From Orbaceae bacterium ESL0727 (GTDB lineage Bacteria; Pseudomonadota; Gammaproteobacteria; Enterobacterales; Orbaceae), in assembly GCA_029433345.1 (NCBI GenBank), contig JAQTHY010000001.1, forward strand, positions 1,364,001 to 1,428,000: a stretch of DNA of 64,000 bases, in the 5' to 3' direction. The notes below the pieces were generated by a model. It ran no database searches. It saw only the letters and a program-made list of their open reading frames with translations, and was not told the origin of the DNA. The position numbers and the translations under genes were made by a program. Every line of letters begins with the position of its first letter. Positions within the stretch are counted from its first letter, which is position 1. Shown here in pieces: positions 11,501-20,491 of this stretch.

Positions 11501-12265
11501 TTATTTTTTCGCTTGTTCAGCGGCTTTCACAATGGCAGCAAAACTGTCTGCTTTGAGTGAAGCACCACCGACTAACGCACCATCAATATCCGGTTGCGCA
11601 AAAAGTTCAGCCGCATTTTTATCATTGACTGAGCCGCCGTATTGAATAATCACTTGTTTGGCAACATCGGCATCTTGTTTTGCGATATGTTCACGAATAA
11701 ATTGGTGCACCGCTTGTGCTTGAGCAGGGGTTGCTGATTTGCCGGTACCAATTGCCCAAATAGGTTCGTAAGCAATAACCGCATCATTAAAGGCTTGGAC
11801 ACCTAATGCCTTAATGACGGCATCTAACTGACGTGCACACACAGCTTGTGTTTGACCTGCCGCATTTTCAGCTTCAGATTCGCCAATACAAAGTACCGGT
11901 ACTAATCCGGTTTCTTTCAATACAGCAAATTTTTGCGCAATCAATTCGTCTGATTCTTTGTGATACGTGCGACGTTCTGAATGGCCGATAATCACATGGG
12001 TCACCCCAATATCTTTTAGCATCGCCGCAGAAGTATCACCCGTATAGGCACCTGATAAATGAGTATCGACATCTTGGGCACCTAAAAAGATTTTAGATCC
12101 ACCTAAACGGTGTTTCGCAAAATCAAGATAAACAGTAGGAGGTGCAACGGCAATGTTACAATCAAAATCGGTTGATAACTCAGCACGTAGCGCATCAATT
12201 AAATTTTTTGCCATTTCAATGCTACCATTAAGTTTCCAATTACCCATAACAAAAGGCTTTCGCAT
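11501..12265 (-). CDS. tpiA: Triosephosphate isomerase
   Basis: Interconverts dihydroxyacetone phosphate and glyceraldehyde 3-phosphate in glycolysis. The 254-residue TIM barrel has the catalytic set K11 (NWKLNG), H95 (IIGHSERR) and E167 ([12 protein letters not shown]), plus the phosphate-binding loop [11 protein letters not shown]. An SD (AGGAGAA) precedes the ATG. It is monocistronic and divergent from zapB. Confidence 0.97.
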   Translation of the reverse strand: MRKPFVMGNWKLNGSIEMAKNLIDALRAELSTDFDCNIAVAPPTVYLDFAKHRLGGSKIFLGAQDVDTHLSGAYTGDTSAAMLKDIGVTHVIIGHSERRTYHKESDELIAQKFAVLKETGLVPVLCIGESEAENAAGQTQAVCARQLDAVIKALGVQAFNDAVIAYEPIWAIGTGKSATPAQAQAVHQFIREHIAKQDADVAKQVIIQYGGSVNDKNAAELFAQPDIDGALVGGASLKADSFAAIVKAAEQAKK

Positions 12266-12361
12266 AATTTTCTCCTATTGAATTTAAAAAGGTATAGATT
12301 TTTTAATGAATTGGTTATAATAGCCACCATTATACATTAATAATTGAGTTTGAGGGAAAAT

Positions 12362-12607
12362 ATGTCACTAGATATGCTGAATCAGTTAGAAAATAAAATC
12401 CAAAATAGTGTGAATACTATTAAGACATTACAACAAGAAGTTGCCACATTAAAACAGAATAATGAAGAATTAGAACAGCTCATAAACGATAGTTCTGACG
12501 AAATGAAAACATTACGTGATGAGAACGAAGCGTTGAAACGCGATCAACAAGTTTGGCAACAACGTATCCAAACCTTGTTAACTAAGATTGGCGAAATAGC
12601 GCAATAA
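12362..12607 (+). CDS. zapB: Cell division protein ZapB
   Basis: This 81-residue protein is all coiled coil and has the same length as E. coli ZapB, a cytoplasmic Z-ring stabiliser that binds ZapA and MatP. The start at 12362 (MSLDMLNQLENKIQ) is preceded by TGAGGGAAAAT; an in-frame ATG 18 nt upstream lacks an SD. It is followed after 3 nt by the DUF2868 gene, so it is probably the first gene of a rightward operon with the next three. Confidence 0.9.
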   Translation: MSLDMLNQLENKIQNSVNTIKTLQQEVATLKQNNEELEQLINDSSDEMKTLRDENEALKRDQQVWQQRIQTLLTKIGEIAQ

Positions 12608-12610
12608 ATT

Positions 12611-13906
12611 TTGATCAAATCATTATGGCTCGCTGAAACTGTCCGCCTTGTCGAAAAAGAATCAGGTAGTTTTGCTGATCAAGAAGCTAATCGTCAGGCG
12701 CGAAGCTGTCAAGGATCGTTAGCACAGCGGATAGTCGTGCGAGCCGAAATTTTAGCTAAGCAAAATGGCTTATTGTCTGCCCAGCAGATACTGATCAATA
12801 GCATAAAAGTATCGTTGGTTATTTTGCTGATTGTGGCGATGATAATGGGCGCAACGCTCGCCGTCGGCACATTAAGTCAAGATCCAATCAACTTGTATTT
12901 GGCACTATTTAGTCTGCTTGGTGTCCACTTAGTGACGTTACTCATTTGGTTATTTTCCTCTTTCTGTTTAGCAAGTGGTAGTGGCAGTGTGTTTATCTAC
13001 TGTTGGCTATGGTTAGCACAGAAATTCTCTCAAAAGCAGACAATAAAGCAACTTATTCCCGCCTTTATTACGTTATTTGGCTACCGGATACGCTGGCTAA
13101 TTGGCTTTATTGTTAATTTATTATGGACAGTATTGCTCTGTTCTGCCTTGATTATTCTTATCTTATTATTCTCAACCAAACATTATAGCTTTGAATGGAA
13201 GACAACCTTATTAAGTGCCGATAATGTCATTGCTATCACCCATTATTTAGGCGCGTTGCCGGCGATGCTTGGGTTTCCGATGCCAAATGACACGATGATC
13301 CGCCTGAGTGAACAAGCCGTGAATGCCAGTGATGTGCGATCGGCGTGGGCAATTTGGTTATTGGGGATATTTGTTGTTTATGGCGTGATGGTGCGATTTT
13401 TATTGATGCTATTTTGTGGACTAAAATGGTACCAGAGTTGCCGTCATATGCAATTCGATCTCAATCATCCTGATTATCAGATTTTAGCAACCAAATTGCA
13501 GCCTATCACACGACAAATCATCGATGAAGATAGCGCGTTAACCGTCTCCCCGATAATAGGCAAATCGACTAGCACCCCATCGCATCAAGCCGCCTTTTTG
13601 GTCGCGATTGATATAGTAGAAGATTGGCAGCCGCCTGAACAGATCGCCTTTTTAGGTTTTCTCAATACTCACGAGCAGCGGCAACGCATTTTAGATTATT
13701 TACAGAGCTCGCCTGCGCAAAAATTATTGATTGCGATTGATACAGATAGAACCCCAGATAGGGGAATGACTAATTTAATTCATCAGCTAATGACCAAATC
13801 GCAACAGACAGCGATTTGGTTTATCAATTCCGGTAAACAGATTAAAAATTGGCAAGCGCTATCTTTACCATTCGCTGATCCAACTTGGTTAATAGAGGAA
13901 AAATAG
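12611..13906 (+). CDS. DUF2868 membrane protein
   Basis: This 431-residue protein starts with a soluble block typical of DUF2868 (LWLAETVRLVEKESG). Four or five membrane helices follow (about 65-90, 100-125, 165-190, 245-270), then a cytoplasmic C-terminal domain of about 140 residues. It starts at TTG 3 nt after zapB and ends 1 nt before the GTPase gene. DUF2868 genes are regularly paired with GTPase/DUF3482 genes. The function is unknown; a membrane anchor for the GTPase is an inference. Confidence 0.82.
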   Translation: MIKSLWLAETVRLVEKESGSFADQEANRQARSCQGSLAQRIVVRAEILAKQNGLLSAQQILINSIKVSLVILLIVAMIMGATLAVGTLSQDPINLYLALFSLLGVHLVTLLIWLFSSFCLASGSGSVFIYCWLWLAQKFSQKQTIKQLIPAFITLFGYRIRWLIGFIVNLLWTVLLCSALIILILLFSTKHYSFEWKTTLLSADNVIAITHYLGALPAMLGFPMPNDTMIRLSEQAVNASDVRSAWAIWLLGIFVVYGVMVRFLLMLFCGLKWYQSCRHMQFDLNHPDYQILATKLQPITRQIIDEDSALTVSPIIGKSTSTPSHQAAFLVAIDIVEDWQPPEQIAFLGFLNTHEQRQRILDYLQSSPAQKLLIAIDTDRTPDRGMTNLIHQLMTKSQQTAIWFINSGKQIKNWQALSLPFADPTWLIEEK

Positions 13907-13907
13907 T

Positions 13908-15344
13908 ATGTTAACCCGATTACATTTAGCGGTTGTCGGTCATACTAATGTAGGTAAAACATCGTTATTGCGTACACTGATTCGCGATAGCCATTTCGGC
14001 GAGGTGTCGGATAAGCCAGGCACTACGCGTCATGTCGAAGCGATTACCTTACCTTTATCGGATAACGCATTGCTAGATAAGTCTTTTTTGACGGGCAAAA
14101 TACCGCGCAATCACTATTTGGCAGCTGACAACGAAGAAATTTTGTTTTATGATACCCCGGGCCTGGAAGATAGTGTTGCGCTTTATGATTATATTAATCA
14201 TCTGATCCCGGCCAATAGTAAAGCGGATGGGATCGATAAATTAACACTTTTTTTACAAAGTCCAGAAGCTGAAATCAACTTTAGTCAAGAAGCAAAAGTG
14301 ATTAGACAGCTCCTAAAAAGTGATGCCGCTATCTATGTGATTGATGTGCGAGAGCCTGTTCTGGCCAAGTATCACGACGAAGTTGCCATACTGGCAAACA
14401 GTGATAAGCCGATACTTGCGGTGCTGAATTTTACCAGCACGTCGCAGACAAATGAAAAGGAATGGAAAAGATTACTCTCACGGGTTGGGATTCATGCTAT
14501 CATACGTTTTGACGCTATTTTCCCACCGCTAGATGGCGAAGAAAGGTTATATCAAAGTCTTGCTTTATTGGTCGAACCGGCCAAATTGCTGTTAACAAAA
14601 TGGTTAGCCAAAATTACTGAGATGCGTAATGCACGCGATCAAGCGGCTAATCTTATTATTGCTGAAACATTAGTAGATATCACCGCTTATGAAGAGAGGG
14701 TCAAGCCCGATGATAAGCAAGCGATTGTTGATATGCAAAATCAGGTGCGTCGGCGAGAACAGAAAGCGGTTGATGAATTATTAAGACTTTATCAATTTGA
14801 CTCTGCTCAAGAAGATGAGGGGAGTCTGCCCTTAGTAAAAGGGCGTTATAATACTGATCTATTTAATACGGAAGCGTTAAAAATGATCGGTATTCATTTA
14901 AGCAAAGGTTTTTTATCTGGTGCCACGATTGGTATTGGCATTGATTTAGCTGTCGGTGGTGTCACATTGGGTTCTGCCGCGTTACTGGGTGCGGCCGCCG
15001 GTGGTTTAGCACAGACAGCCAAGCAATATGGTGCTAAGCTTCGTAGCTGGTTTTCTGGATATGGTAAATTGAGTGTTGACGATGAGATTATTTGCTTTCT
15101 CGTTTTGCGATTAATTCATTTAAAAGAGAGTTTAAATCATCGTAGCCATGCGAATAATGATCCTATTAGGTTATCTACCGAAATAGCTAAACAAGCTAAA
15201 AACCAATGGGGAAAAGGGGTGTTACCCAAGAGGCTAAAGGTAGCTCGAAATCATTCGCACTGGTCGACTTTAAATAAAGGAACAAAAAAACATGATGAAA
15301 AAAGAAAATCTATTATTAGGCAAGTTGCGCAGCAATTATGCTAA
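13908..15344 (+). CDS. GTPase/DUF3482 protein
   Basis: This 478-residue protein has an N-terminal Era/TrmE-like G domain: G1 loop GHTNVGKTSLL at about 11-21 and G3 DTPGLED near residue 83-89. A DUF3482 C-terminal region contains a glycine/alanine-rich hydrophobic stretch (about 345-375) that could insert into membrane. It sits 1 nt after DUF2868, its usual partner. The role of the pair is not established. The last 53 nt overlap a possible early start of the next gene. Confidence 0.85.
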   Translation: MLTRLHLAVVGHTNVGKTSLLRTLIRDSHFGEVSDKPGTTRHVEAITLPLSDNALLDKSFLTGKIPRNHYLAADNEEILFYDTPGLEDSVALYDYINHLIPANSKADGIDKLTLFLQSPEAEINFSQEAKVIRQLLKSDAAIYVIDVREPVLAKYHDEVAILANSDKPILAVLNFTSTSQTNEKEWKRLLSRVGIHAIIRFDAIFPPLDGEERLYQSLALLVEPAKLLLTKWLAKITEMRNARDQAANLIIAETLVDITAYEERVKPDDKQAIVDMQNQVRRREQKAVDELLRLYQFDSAQEDEGSLPLVKGRYNTDLFNTEALKMIGIHLSKGFLSGATIGIGIDLAVGGVTLGSAALLGAAAGGLAQTAKQYGAKLRSWFSGYGKLSVDDEIICFLVLRLIHLKESLNHRSHANNDPIRLSTEIAKQAKNQWGKGVLPKRLKVARNHSHWSTLNKGTKKHDEKRKSIIRQVAQQLC

Positions 15345-15357
15345 AGTTAGATATACC

Positions 15358-15843
15358 ATGGCGAGAAAACGTTTTTTTATTACAACATTGATTTTTTCCC
15401 TTTTTATGCTATTTGGTTGCAGTACCAGCCAAGGGCAGTTAGCTGTTAACAGTTCAAAGACTGATCCTTTCATGCTAGCCAAAATTGATTCACACTACAA
15501 AACATGGAAATATACCCCTTATCGTTATGGTGGCACTTCATTATCAGGCAGTGACTGTTCAGGTTTAGTGATGAACTTTTTTAAAAATAAATTATCGACA
15601 ACCTTACCACGCAGCACAGCAGCGCAAGCGCAATTAGGGCACAAAGTCACCAAACCCAAGGCGGGTGATTTAGTGTTCTTTAAAACTGGACGCGGCGGCA
15701 ATGGTTTACATGTGGGTATTTATTATGCTGATGGTATGTTTTTACATGCCTCGACCACGAAAGGCGTCATTTATTCAAGCTTAGATGAGGATTATTGGAA
15801 AAAGCATTATTGGATGACGCGGCGACTGACTAATGGTAGCTGA
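15358..15843 (+). CDS. NlpC/P60-family lipoprotein (MepS/Spr-like peptidoglycan hydrolase)
   Basis: From the ATG at 15358 (MARKRFF...) there is a lipoprotein signal peptide ending in the lipobox LFGC, then an NlpC/P60 domain. Its catalytic cysteine is in GSDCSGLV and its histidine in GLHVGIY, with a third polar histidine in MFLHAST. Such proteins cut gamma-D-Glu-DAP peptides in the cell wall. An alternative ATG at 15292 has a better SD (AAAGGA) but would put 22 residues before the signal peptide and overlap the GTPase gene. Last gene of the zapB run. Confidence 0.87.
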   Translation: MARKRFFITTLIFSLFMLFGCSTSQGQLAVNSSKTDPFMLAKIDSHYKTWKYTPYRYGGTSLSGSDCSGLVMNFFKNKLSTTLPRSTAAQAQLGHKVTKPKAGDLVFFKTGRGGNGLHVGIYYADGMFLHASTTKGVIYSSLDEDYWKKHYWMTRRLTNGS

Positions 15844-15902
15844 TCTCATGACAATTGATGCTGACCGAGACAATAACTAATTGTCAGCAAAAGTAACATA
15901 AC

Positions 15903-15937
15903 AAAAGTCCGTTGGTGTCAATCAGCAGACTTTTTTA
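15903..15937 (+). terminator. Terminator after the NlpC lipoprotein gene
   Basis: AAAAGTC pairs with GACTTTT, with an inner GTTG/CAGC pairing, and is followed by TTTTTTATT. Confidence 0.75.
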
Positions 15938-15973
15938 TTATCTGACGTAATCCATTACTTTATTACGATAACG

Positions 15974-16032
15974 CTTTTCTTTTTTCCCTTTTTGCTTTTC
16001 TCTTCTTTCTCTTCTTTCTCTTCTTTTTCTTG
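15974..16032 (+). repeat. Long pyrimidine-only tract with 9-nt periodicity
   Basis: About 58 nt are nearly all C and T on the + strand (one G). The right half is built from three copies of TTTCTCTTC. It lies between the lipoprotein terminator and the end of nifJ, where no gene is visible. Confidence 0.8.
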
Positions 16033-16242
16033 ATTTAACTCTATATATTCGAACCTAGCAGAGCAGATGAACATATGGCTATTTTCGCTAAGCCGTCTAT
16101 GCAGTGGTAAAACGTTTACGAAGTCAGCGATAATGCTGCTCTCTTTCTAATTCTAAGTTGCCCGTACGGAGTAAGCAGAATATATAGGCGAGTGAGTGCT
16201 AAGGATAGCTAGCCGGCAGTGAATTTAATGCGTTGAGTTGTT

Positions 16243-16269
16243 GAAAAGAGAGGGCGTTTCTAAGCGCCC
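16243..16269 (-). terminator. Possible nifJ terminator (leftward)
   Basis: On the - strand GGGCG-CTTAGAAA-CGCCC is followed by TCTCTTTTC. The stem is short and the T-tract impure. Confidence 0.45.
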
Positions 16270-16374
16270 AGACGATGGATTAATGGTAGTGCAGCGATAA
16301 CCGCCTATTTATGACTTATCTGCGTTATCGCCGCCGACAGTCAGTCATAGGCCATCGGCAGCGATTGTGATCAA

Positions 16375-19300
16375 TTACGCGTCAGCGGGTGGATCGACTT
16401 CAGAAAAGGTTGATAACATCTGCAAGAAGCGATATTTGCTATTCACCTCTTCTTCAGAGCGGTTATGTAGCGTATCGGCAACGGTTGGCTCTAACGTTTC
16501 TAATCGACGGAAGCGCTGTTCTTTCAGCAACACGGCTGGTAGCGATTCGCTATTTGGCGTTCTCGAATCCAGTATTAATGCCGGTTTGCCTTCCAATGTG
16601 CGACGTGGATCATAACGATAAAGTGGCCAGAAGCCAGATTTGACTAAATCCTTCATCTGCTCATGGGATTTTGCTAAGTCATAACCGTGTTCTTCACAAG
16701 GACTATAGGCAATCACCAATGACGGTCCATCATACGCTTCGGCCTCTTGTAATGCTTTTAGCGTTTGATTGAGTTGCGAACCTAACGCCACTTGCGCCAC
16801 ATAGACATGTCCATACATCATGACCGTAATCCCCAAGTCTTTGCGCGCTTTATGTTTGCCTAAATCGGCAAATTTCGACACGGCACCCATTGGGGTCGCT
16901 TTCGACTGTTGACCACCGGTATTGGAGTAACATTGGGTATCTAGCACTAACACATTCACGTTTTCGGTCAAGCTCATCACATGATCTAACCCACCATAAC
17001 CAATATCATAGGCCCAACCATCGCCACCAATTGCCCAGACAGATTTATTGATTAAATAATCTGCGCAACCAATTAGCTCTTTCGCATCAGGCGAATCAAC
17101 GGTCGCTAACTGTTCACGCAGTAACGTCACTTGTGCGCGTTTGTCGGCCAATGACGTTGCGGGGGATTTTAGGTTAACGATAATATCCGGTGAAATGTCG
17201 GTGGCCAGATTATCTAACAAACGCAATGCGCGTTGTTGATGATGATTATAGGTAAGACGATAGCCCAACGCAAACTCAGCATTATCTTCAAACAGTGAAT
17301 TCGCCCAAGCCGGCCCCCGTCCATAACGGTCGGTAGTGTAAGGCGTGGTAGGTAAATTACCGCCATAAATGGAGGAACAGCCCGTCGCATTGGCGATAGC
17401 TAAATGGTCGCCATATAACTGCGTCAGCAATTTGATATAAGGCGTTTCACCACAACCGGCACACGCACCCGAATATTCAAAGAGTGGTGTCAATAATTGT
17501 GATGTACGGATATCGATACGTTCCAGCGTGCTAATATCGCGATCAGGTAATTCAGAAAAGAAGGCATAATTCTGTTTTTGCACGTCTAGGTTCTCAATAC
17601 GCGGCTGCATATTAATCGCTTTTATATCAAAATTGTTACGATCGCGAGCCGGGCAGACTTCAACACATAAATTACAACCGGTACAATCTTCCGGCGCAAC
17701 TTGCAATACATAACGTTGCCCCTTCATATCGCGCGCTTTGACTTCTAATGAACTTAATGTCGCCGGTGCATCGACCATATATTTTGGATCAACGACCTTG
17801 GCACGAATGGCGGCATGCGGACAGGCGACCACACAGTGATTACACTGGGTACAGAGATCAGCTTGCCAAATAGGAATCGCCTCGGCAATATTGCGTTTTT
17901 CCCATTTAGTCGTACCGGTTGGCCATGTACCATCCGGTGGAAAGGCTGATACCGGTAAGCTATCGCCCAATCCCGCTAACATAGCGGCGGTCACGGTCTT
18001 GACAAAATTAGGGGCATCACTGGGTACGATTGGTGGTCGCATGTTACTGCTTGCATCAACACATTGCAGTGGAATTTGCTCGAGTGAAGCGATCGCCATA
18101 TCCAGCGCCTGCCAGTTACGTTCCACCACATCTTGCCCTTTACTACTGTAGCTTTTGGCAATGGTCTCTTTGAGTTGGACGAGGCTAAAATCATTTTTAA
18201 AAATATCTGATAGATGGAAGAAGGCCGCCTGCATCACGGTATTAATTCGTGCACCTAAATGACATTCGCGCGCAATTTTAGCGGCATTGATAATATAAAA
18301 ATGGGCATTTTTTTTGATTAATTGGCTTTGGACTTCTTTCGGTAAGCGGTGCCAGATTTCATCTTTACTGTATGGGGTATTTAATAGAAAGATACCATCA
18401 TCTTTCAGCTTCTCAACAATCTGATACTTATCAATAAACTGATCTTGATGGCAACCGACAAAATGGGCGCTGCTAATAAGATAAGGTGAATTAATCGGTT
18501 CTAAACTGACACGCAAATGCGACGTGGTTAATCCGCCCGCTTTTTTCGAATCATACACAAAAAAGCCTTGCACATAAAAAGGGGTATTTTCACCAATAAT
18601 TTTAATATTATTCTTTGCGGCAGAAACCGTACCATCACTGCCTAAGCCGAAAAATAGGGCTTCGAGCGCCGATTTTTGTGCAATCGTATCTTGTGGAAGC
18701 GGTAATGACAAGCCGGTGATGTCATCATAAATACCGACCGTAAAACGGGGGCGTGGCTTATCGAGCTTGAGTTCATTAAAGATTGCCAATACGCAGCGCG
18801 GATCGAACTCTTTTGACGAGAGCCCATAACGGCCGCCAATAATCATCGGTAATGTTGTACGTTCGCCACGCGATAAACTTTCCGCAAAAGCGGTCATCAC
18901 ATCTAAATAGAGGGGTTCGGCTTGCGCGCCTGGTTCTTTGGTGCGATCTAAAACGGCAATTTTCGTTACACTTTCCGGGATTTCAGCCAGCAGATGTTTA
19001 GCCGAAAAAGGTCGATATAAATGAACAATGAGCACGCCCACTTTCTGTTCTTGCATCTGTAAATAATCGACCACTTCTTGTATGGTATGCACCGCTGATC
19101 CCATGGCGACAATCAGGTGTTCGGCATCTTTGGCGCCATAATAGCTAAACGGTTTATAGTGTCGTCCGGTTTTTTGCGCAAACGCCGTCATTGCCTCGAC
19201 CACATGATCATAGGCCGCATCGTAATAAGGATTAATGGCTTCACGGCATTGGAAAAAGGTATCCGGATTGGCGGATGTACCACGTATCACCGGTTTATCA

Positions 19301-19917
19301 GGTGTCAACGCCCGTTCACGGTACGCCTTAATGGCCTCATGCGGCAATAAACTGCGCATCTCATCATCACTAATAGGATGGATTTTATCAATTTCGTGTG
19401 AAGTGCGAAAACCATCAAAAAAATGGATAAACGGGACGCGGCTAGTAAACGTAGCCATTTGTGCAATCAAGGCAAAATCTTGCGCTTCTTGGACTGAACT
19501 TGCACAAAGTAGCGCAAACCCCGTTTGTCGAACAGCCATGACATCGGAATGATCACCAAAAATGGAAAGCGCATGGGTGGCAACAGTCCGCGCGGCAACA
19601 TGTAACACAAATGGCGTTAGCTCACCCGCAATTTTGTACAGTGAGGGAATCATCAACAATAAGCCTTGCGATGAAGTAAACGACGTGGCGAGTGCGCTTG
19701 TCATTAATGCACCATGGACGGTGGCGATAGCGCCTGCTTCGGACTGCATTTCAATGACTTTAGGAATATCGCCAAAGACATTTGGTTTTTTAAATTCTGC
19801 CCAACGGCTAGCCTGTTCTGCCATGGTTGAACTTGGTGTAATGGGATAGATAGCAATGACTTCGTTGGCACGATAAGCGACGGAAGAGACCGCACTATTA
19901 GCATCTGATATGATCAT
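16375..19917 (-). CDS. nifJ: Pyruvate:ferredoxin (flavodoxin) oxidoreductase
   Basis: This single-chain enzyme of 1180 residues oxidises pyruvate and CoA to acetyl-CoA and CO2 while reducing ferredoxin or flavodoxin. The N-terminal pyruvate-binding domain (AYRANEVIAIYPITPSSTMAE, split here over residues about 11-30) is complete. Two 4Fe-4S ferredoxin motifs follow: CTQCNHCVVACP near residue 694 and CTGCNLCVEVCP near 742. The C-terminal thiamine-diphosphate domain (CAGCGETPY near 817, GGDGWAYDIGYGG) carries the cysteines of the third cluster. Its presence fits a fermentative, low-oxygen gut life. It is monocistronic. Confidence 0.96.
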   Translation of the reverse strand: MIISDANSAVSSVAYRANEVIAIYPITPSSTMAEQASRWAEFKKPNVFGDIPKVIEMQSEAGAIATVHGALMTSALATSFTSSQGLLLMIPSLYKIAGELTPFVLHVAARTVATHALSIFGDHSDVMAVRQTGFALLCASSVQEAQDFALIAQMATFTSRVPFIHFFDGFRTSHEIDKIHPISDDEMRSLLPHEAIKAYRERALTPDKPVIRGTSANPDTFFQCREAINPYYDAAYDHVVEAMTAFAQKTGRHYKPFSYYGAKDAEHLIVAMGSAVHTIQEVVDYLQMQEQKVGVLIVHLYRPFSAKHLLAEIPESVTKIAVLDRTKEPGAQAEPLYLDVMTAFAESLSRGERTTLPMIIGGRYGLSSKEFDPRCVLAIFNELKLDKPRPRFTVGIYDDITGLSLPLPQDTIAQKSALEALFFGLGSDGTVSAAKNNIKIIGENTPFYVQGFFVYDSKKAGGLTTSHLRVSLEPINSPYLISSAHFVGCHQDQFIDKYQIVEKLKDDGIFLLNTPYSKDEIWHRLPKEVQSQLIKKNAHFYIINAAKIARECHLGARINTVMQAAFFHLSDIFKNDFSLVQLKETIAKSYSSKGQDVVERNWQALDMAIASLEQIPLQCVDASSNMRPPIVPSDAPNFVKTVTAAMLAGLGDSLPVSAFPPDGTWPTGTTKWEKRNIAEAIPIWQADLCTQCNHCVVACPHAAIRAKVVDPKYMVDAPATLSSLEVKARDMKGQRYVLQVAPEDCTGCNLCVEVCPARDRNNFDIKAINMQPRIENLDVQKQNYAFFSELPDRDISTLERIDIRTSQLLTPLFEYSGACAGCGETPYIKLLTQLYGDHLAIANATGCSSIYGGNLPTTPYTTDRYGRGPAWANSLFEDNAEFALGYRLTYNHHQQRALRLLDNLATDISPDIIVNLKSPATSLADKRAQVTLLREQLATVDSPDAKELIGCADYLINKSVWAIGGDGWAYDIGYGGLDHVMSLTENVNVLVLDTQCYSNTGGQQSKATPMGAVSKFADLGKHKARKDLGITVMMYGHVYVAQVALGSQLNQTLKALQEAEAYDGPSLVIAYSPCEEHGYDLAKSHEQMKDLVKSGFWPLYRYDPRRTLEGKPALILDSRTPNSESLPAVLLKEQRFRRLETLEPTVADTLHNRSEEEVNSKYRFLQMLSTFSEVDPPADA

Positions 19918-20003
19918 GAAACGACCTTGTATTTTTGATTAGATTATGACATTACTTGCTTGTTTCGTGGTTTTTGTTTTGAAATATATCCATTTCAACT
20001 ATA

Positions 20004-20023
20004 TTTAGCTAGATATAGCTAAA
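20004..20023. promoter_or_regulatory. Perfect inverted repeat upstream of nifJ
   Basis: TTTAGCT-AGATAT-AGCTAAA: 7-bp arms with a 6-bp, itself palindromic-like centre, 87-106 nt upstream of the nifJ start. It could be an operator. The binding protein is unknown. Confidence 0.5.
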
Positions 20024-20115
20024 GTACACGTGTTTCAAGTCTATATAATTAACCGCGATTATAGCAGAAAGTGAGATAGCTTTGCGCAATTTCTGTATTT
20101 GATTTTATAAACGGA

Positions 20116-20147
20116 TTTTACATAAACGTAGGCTAACTCTGAAACAT
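20116..20147 (+). repeat. 32-nt dispersed motif, copy 2
   Basis: Variant TTTTACATAAACGTA, N6, CTCTGAAACAT; same length and orientation as the others, between leftward nifJ and leftward purM. Confidence 0.75.
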
Positions 20148-20266
20148 CCAAATAGAATGCAGTGAATGGTGACGGTAGATTATTTATCGGTATTCACTTT
20201 TGGGGAGGTTATGGTACCTGACCGACCAGGTATTTTATCGACAACCTATTTTACCGGAAACATATT

Positions 20267-20346
20267 TTGCTTATATGCTCTCTTACCTAAACGCTATTTT
20301 ACCTACGCACCATTTTACCTACGCGCTCGCTTTACCGGCAACGCTG
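20267..20346 (+). repeat. 16-nt diverged tandem array
   Basis: Units such as TTACCTAAACGCTATT, TTACCTACGCACCATT and TTACCTACGCGCTCGC follow head to tail for about five units. Confidence 0.7.
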
Positions 20347-20397
20347 CCGATTGGCTCGGCGGACGCTAGCCGCAAGGTGATGTTAATCAACGCTTAC

Positions 20398-20453
20398 CTT
20401 GTAACATTTACGCTGTAACATTTACCCTGTAACATTCATCCTGCAATGTGCAA
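20398..20453 (+). repeat. 14-nt diverged tandem array near purM end
   Basis: Four units: CTTGTAACATTTAC, GCTGTAACATTTAC, CCTGTAACATTCAT and CCTGCAATGTGCAA. It is immediately beyond the previous array but its sequence is unrelated. Confidence 0.75.
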
Positions 20454-20491
20454 CCTGAAAAACTCACCGGGTTATGTTTTGATTTTATCTC

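Larger units (their letters stand above)
15844..16374. other. Convergent gap between the zapB operon and nifJ
   Basis: 531 nt. It contains the lipoprotein terminator, the pyrimidine tract and a leftward hairpin at 16243-16269. No coding region is supported. Confidence 0.6.
19918..20491. other. Gap upstream of nifJ: palindrome, 32-nt motif, two tandem arrays
   Basis: 574 nt. It holds the nifJ promoter region with a perfect inverted repeat (20004-20023), motif copy 2 (20116-20147) and two unrelated diverged tandem arrays. Short open frames here are composed of the arrays and are not supported as genes. Confidence 0.6.

Noticed and set aside
19117-19849. Several + strand frames opposite nifJ
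   Set aside because: Antisense shadows of a strongly conserved gene; no own SD or domain.
20166-20418. 67-72-codon frames between nifJ and purM
   Set aside because: They run through the 16-nt array and have no domain or convincing SD.
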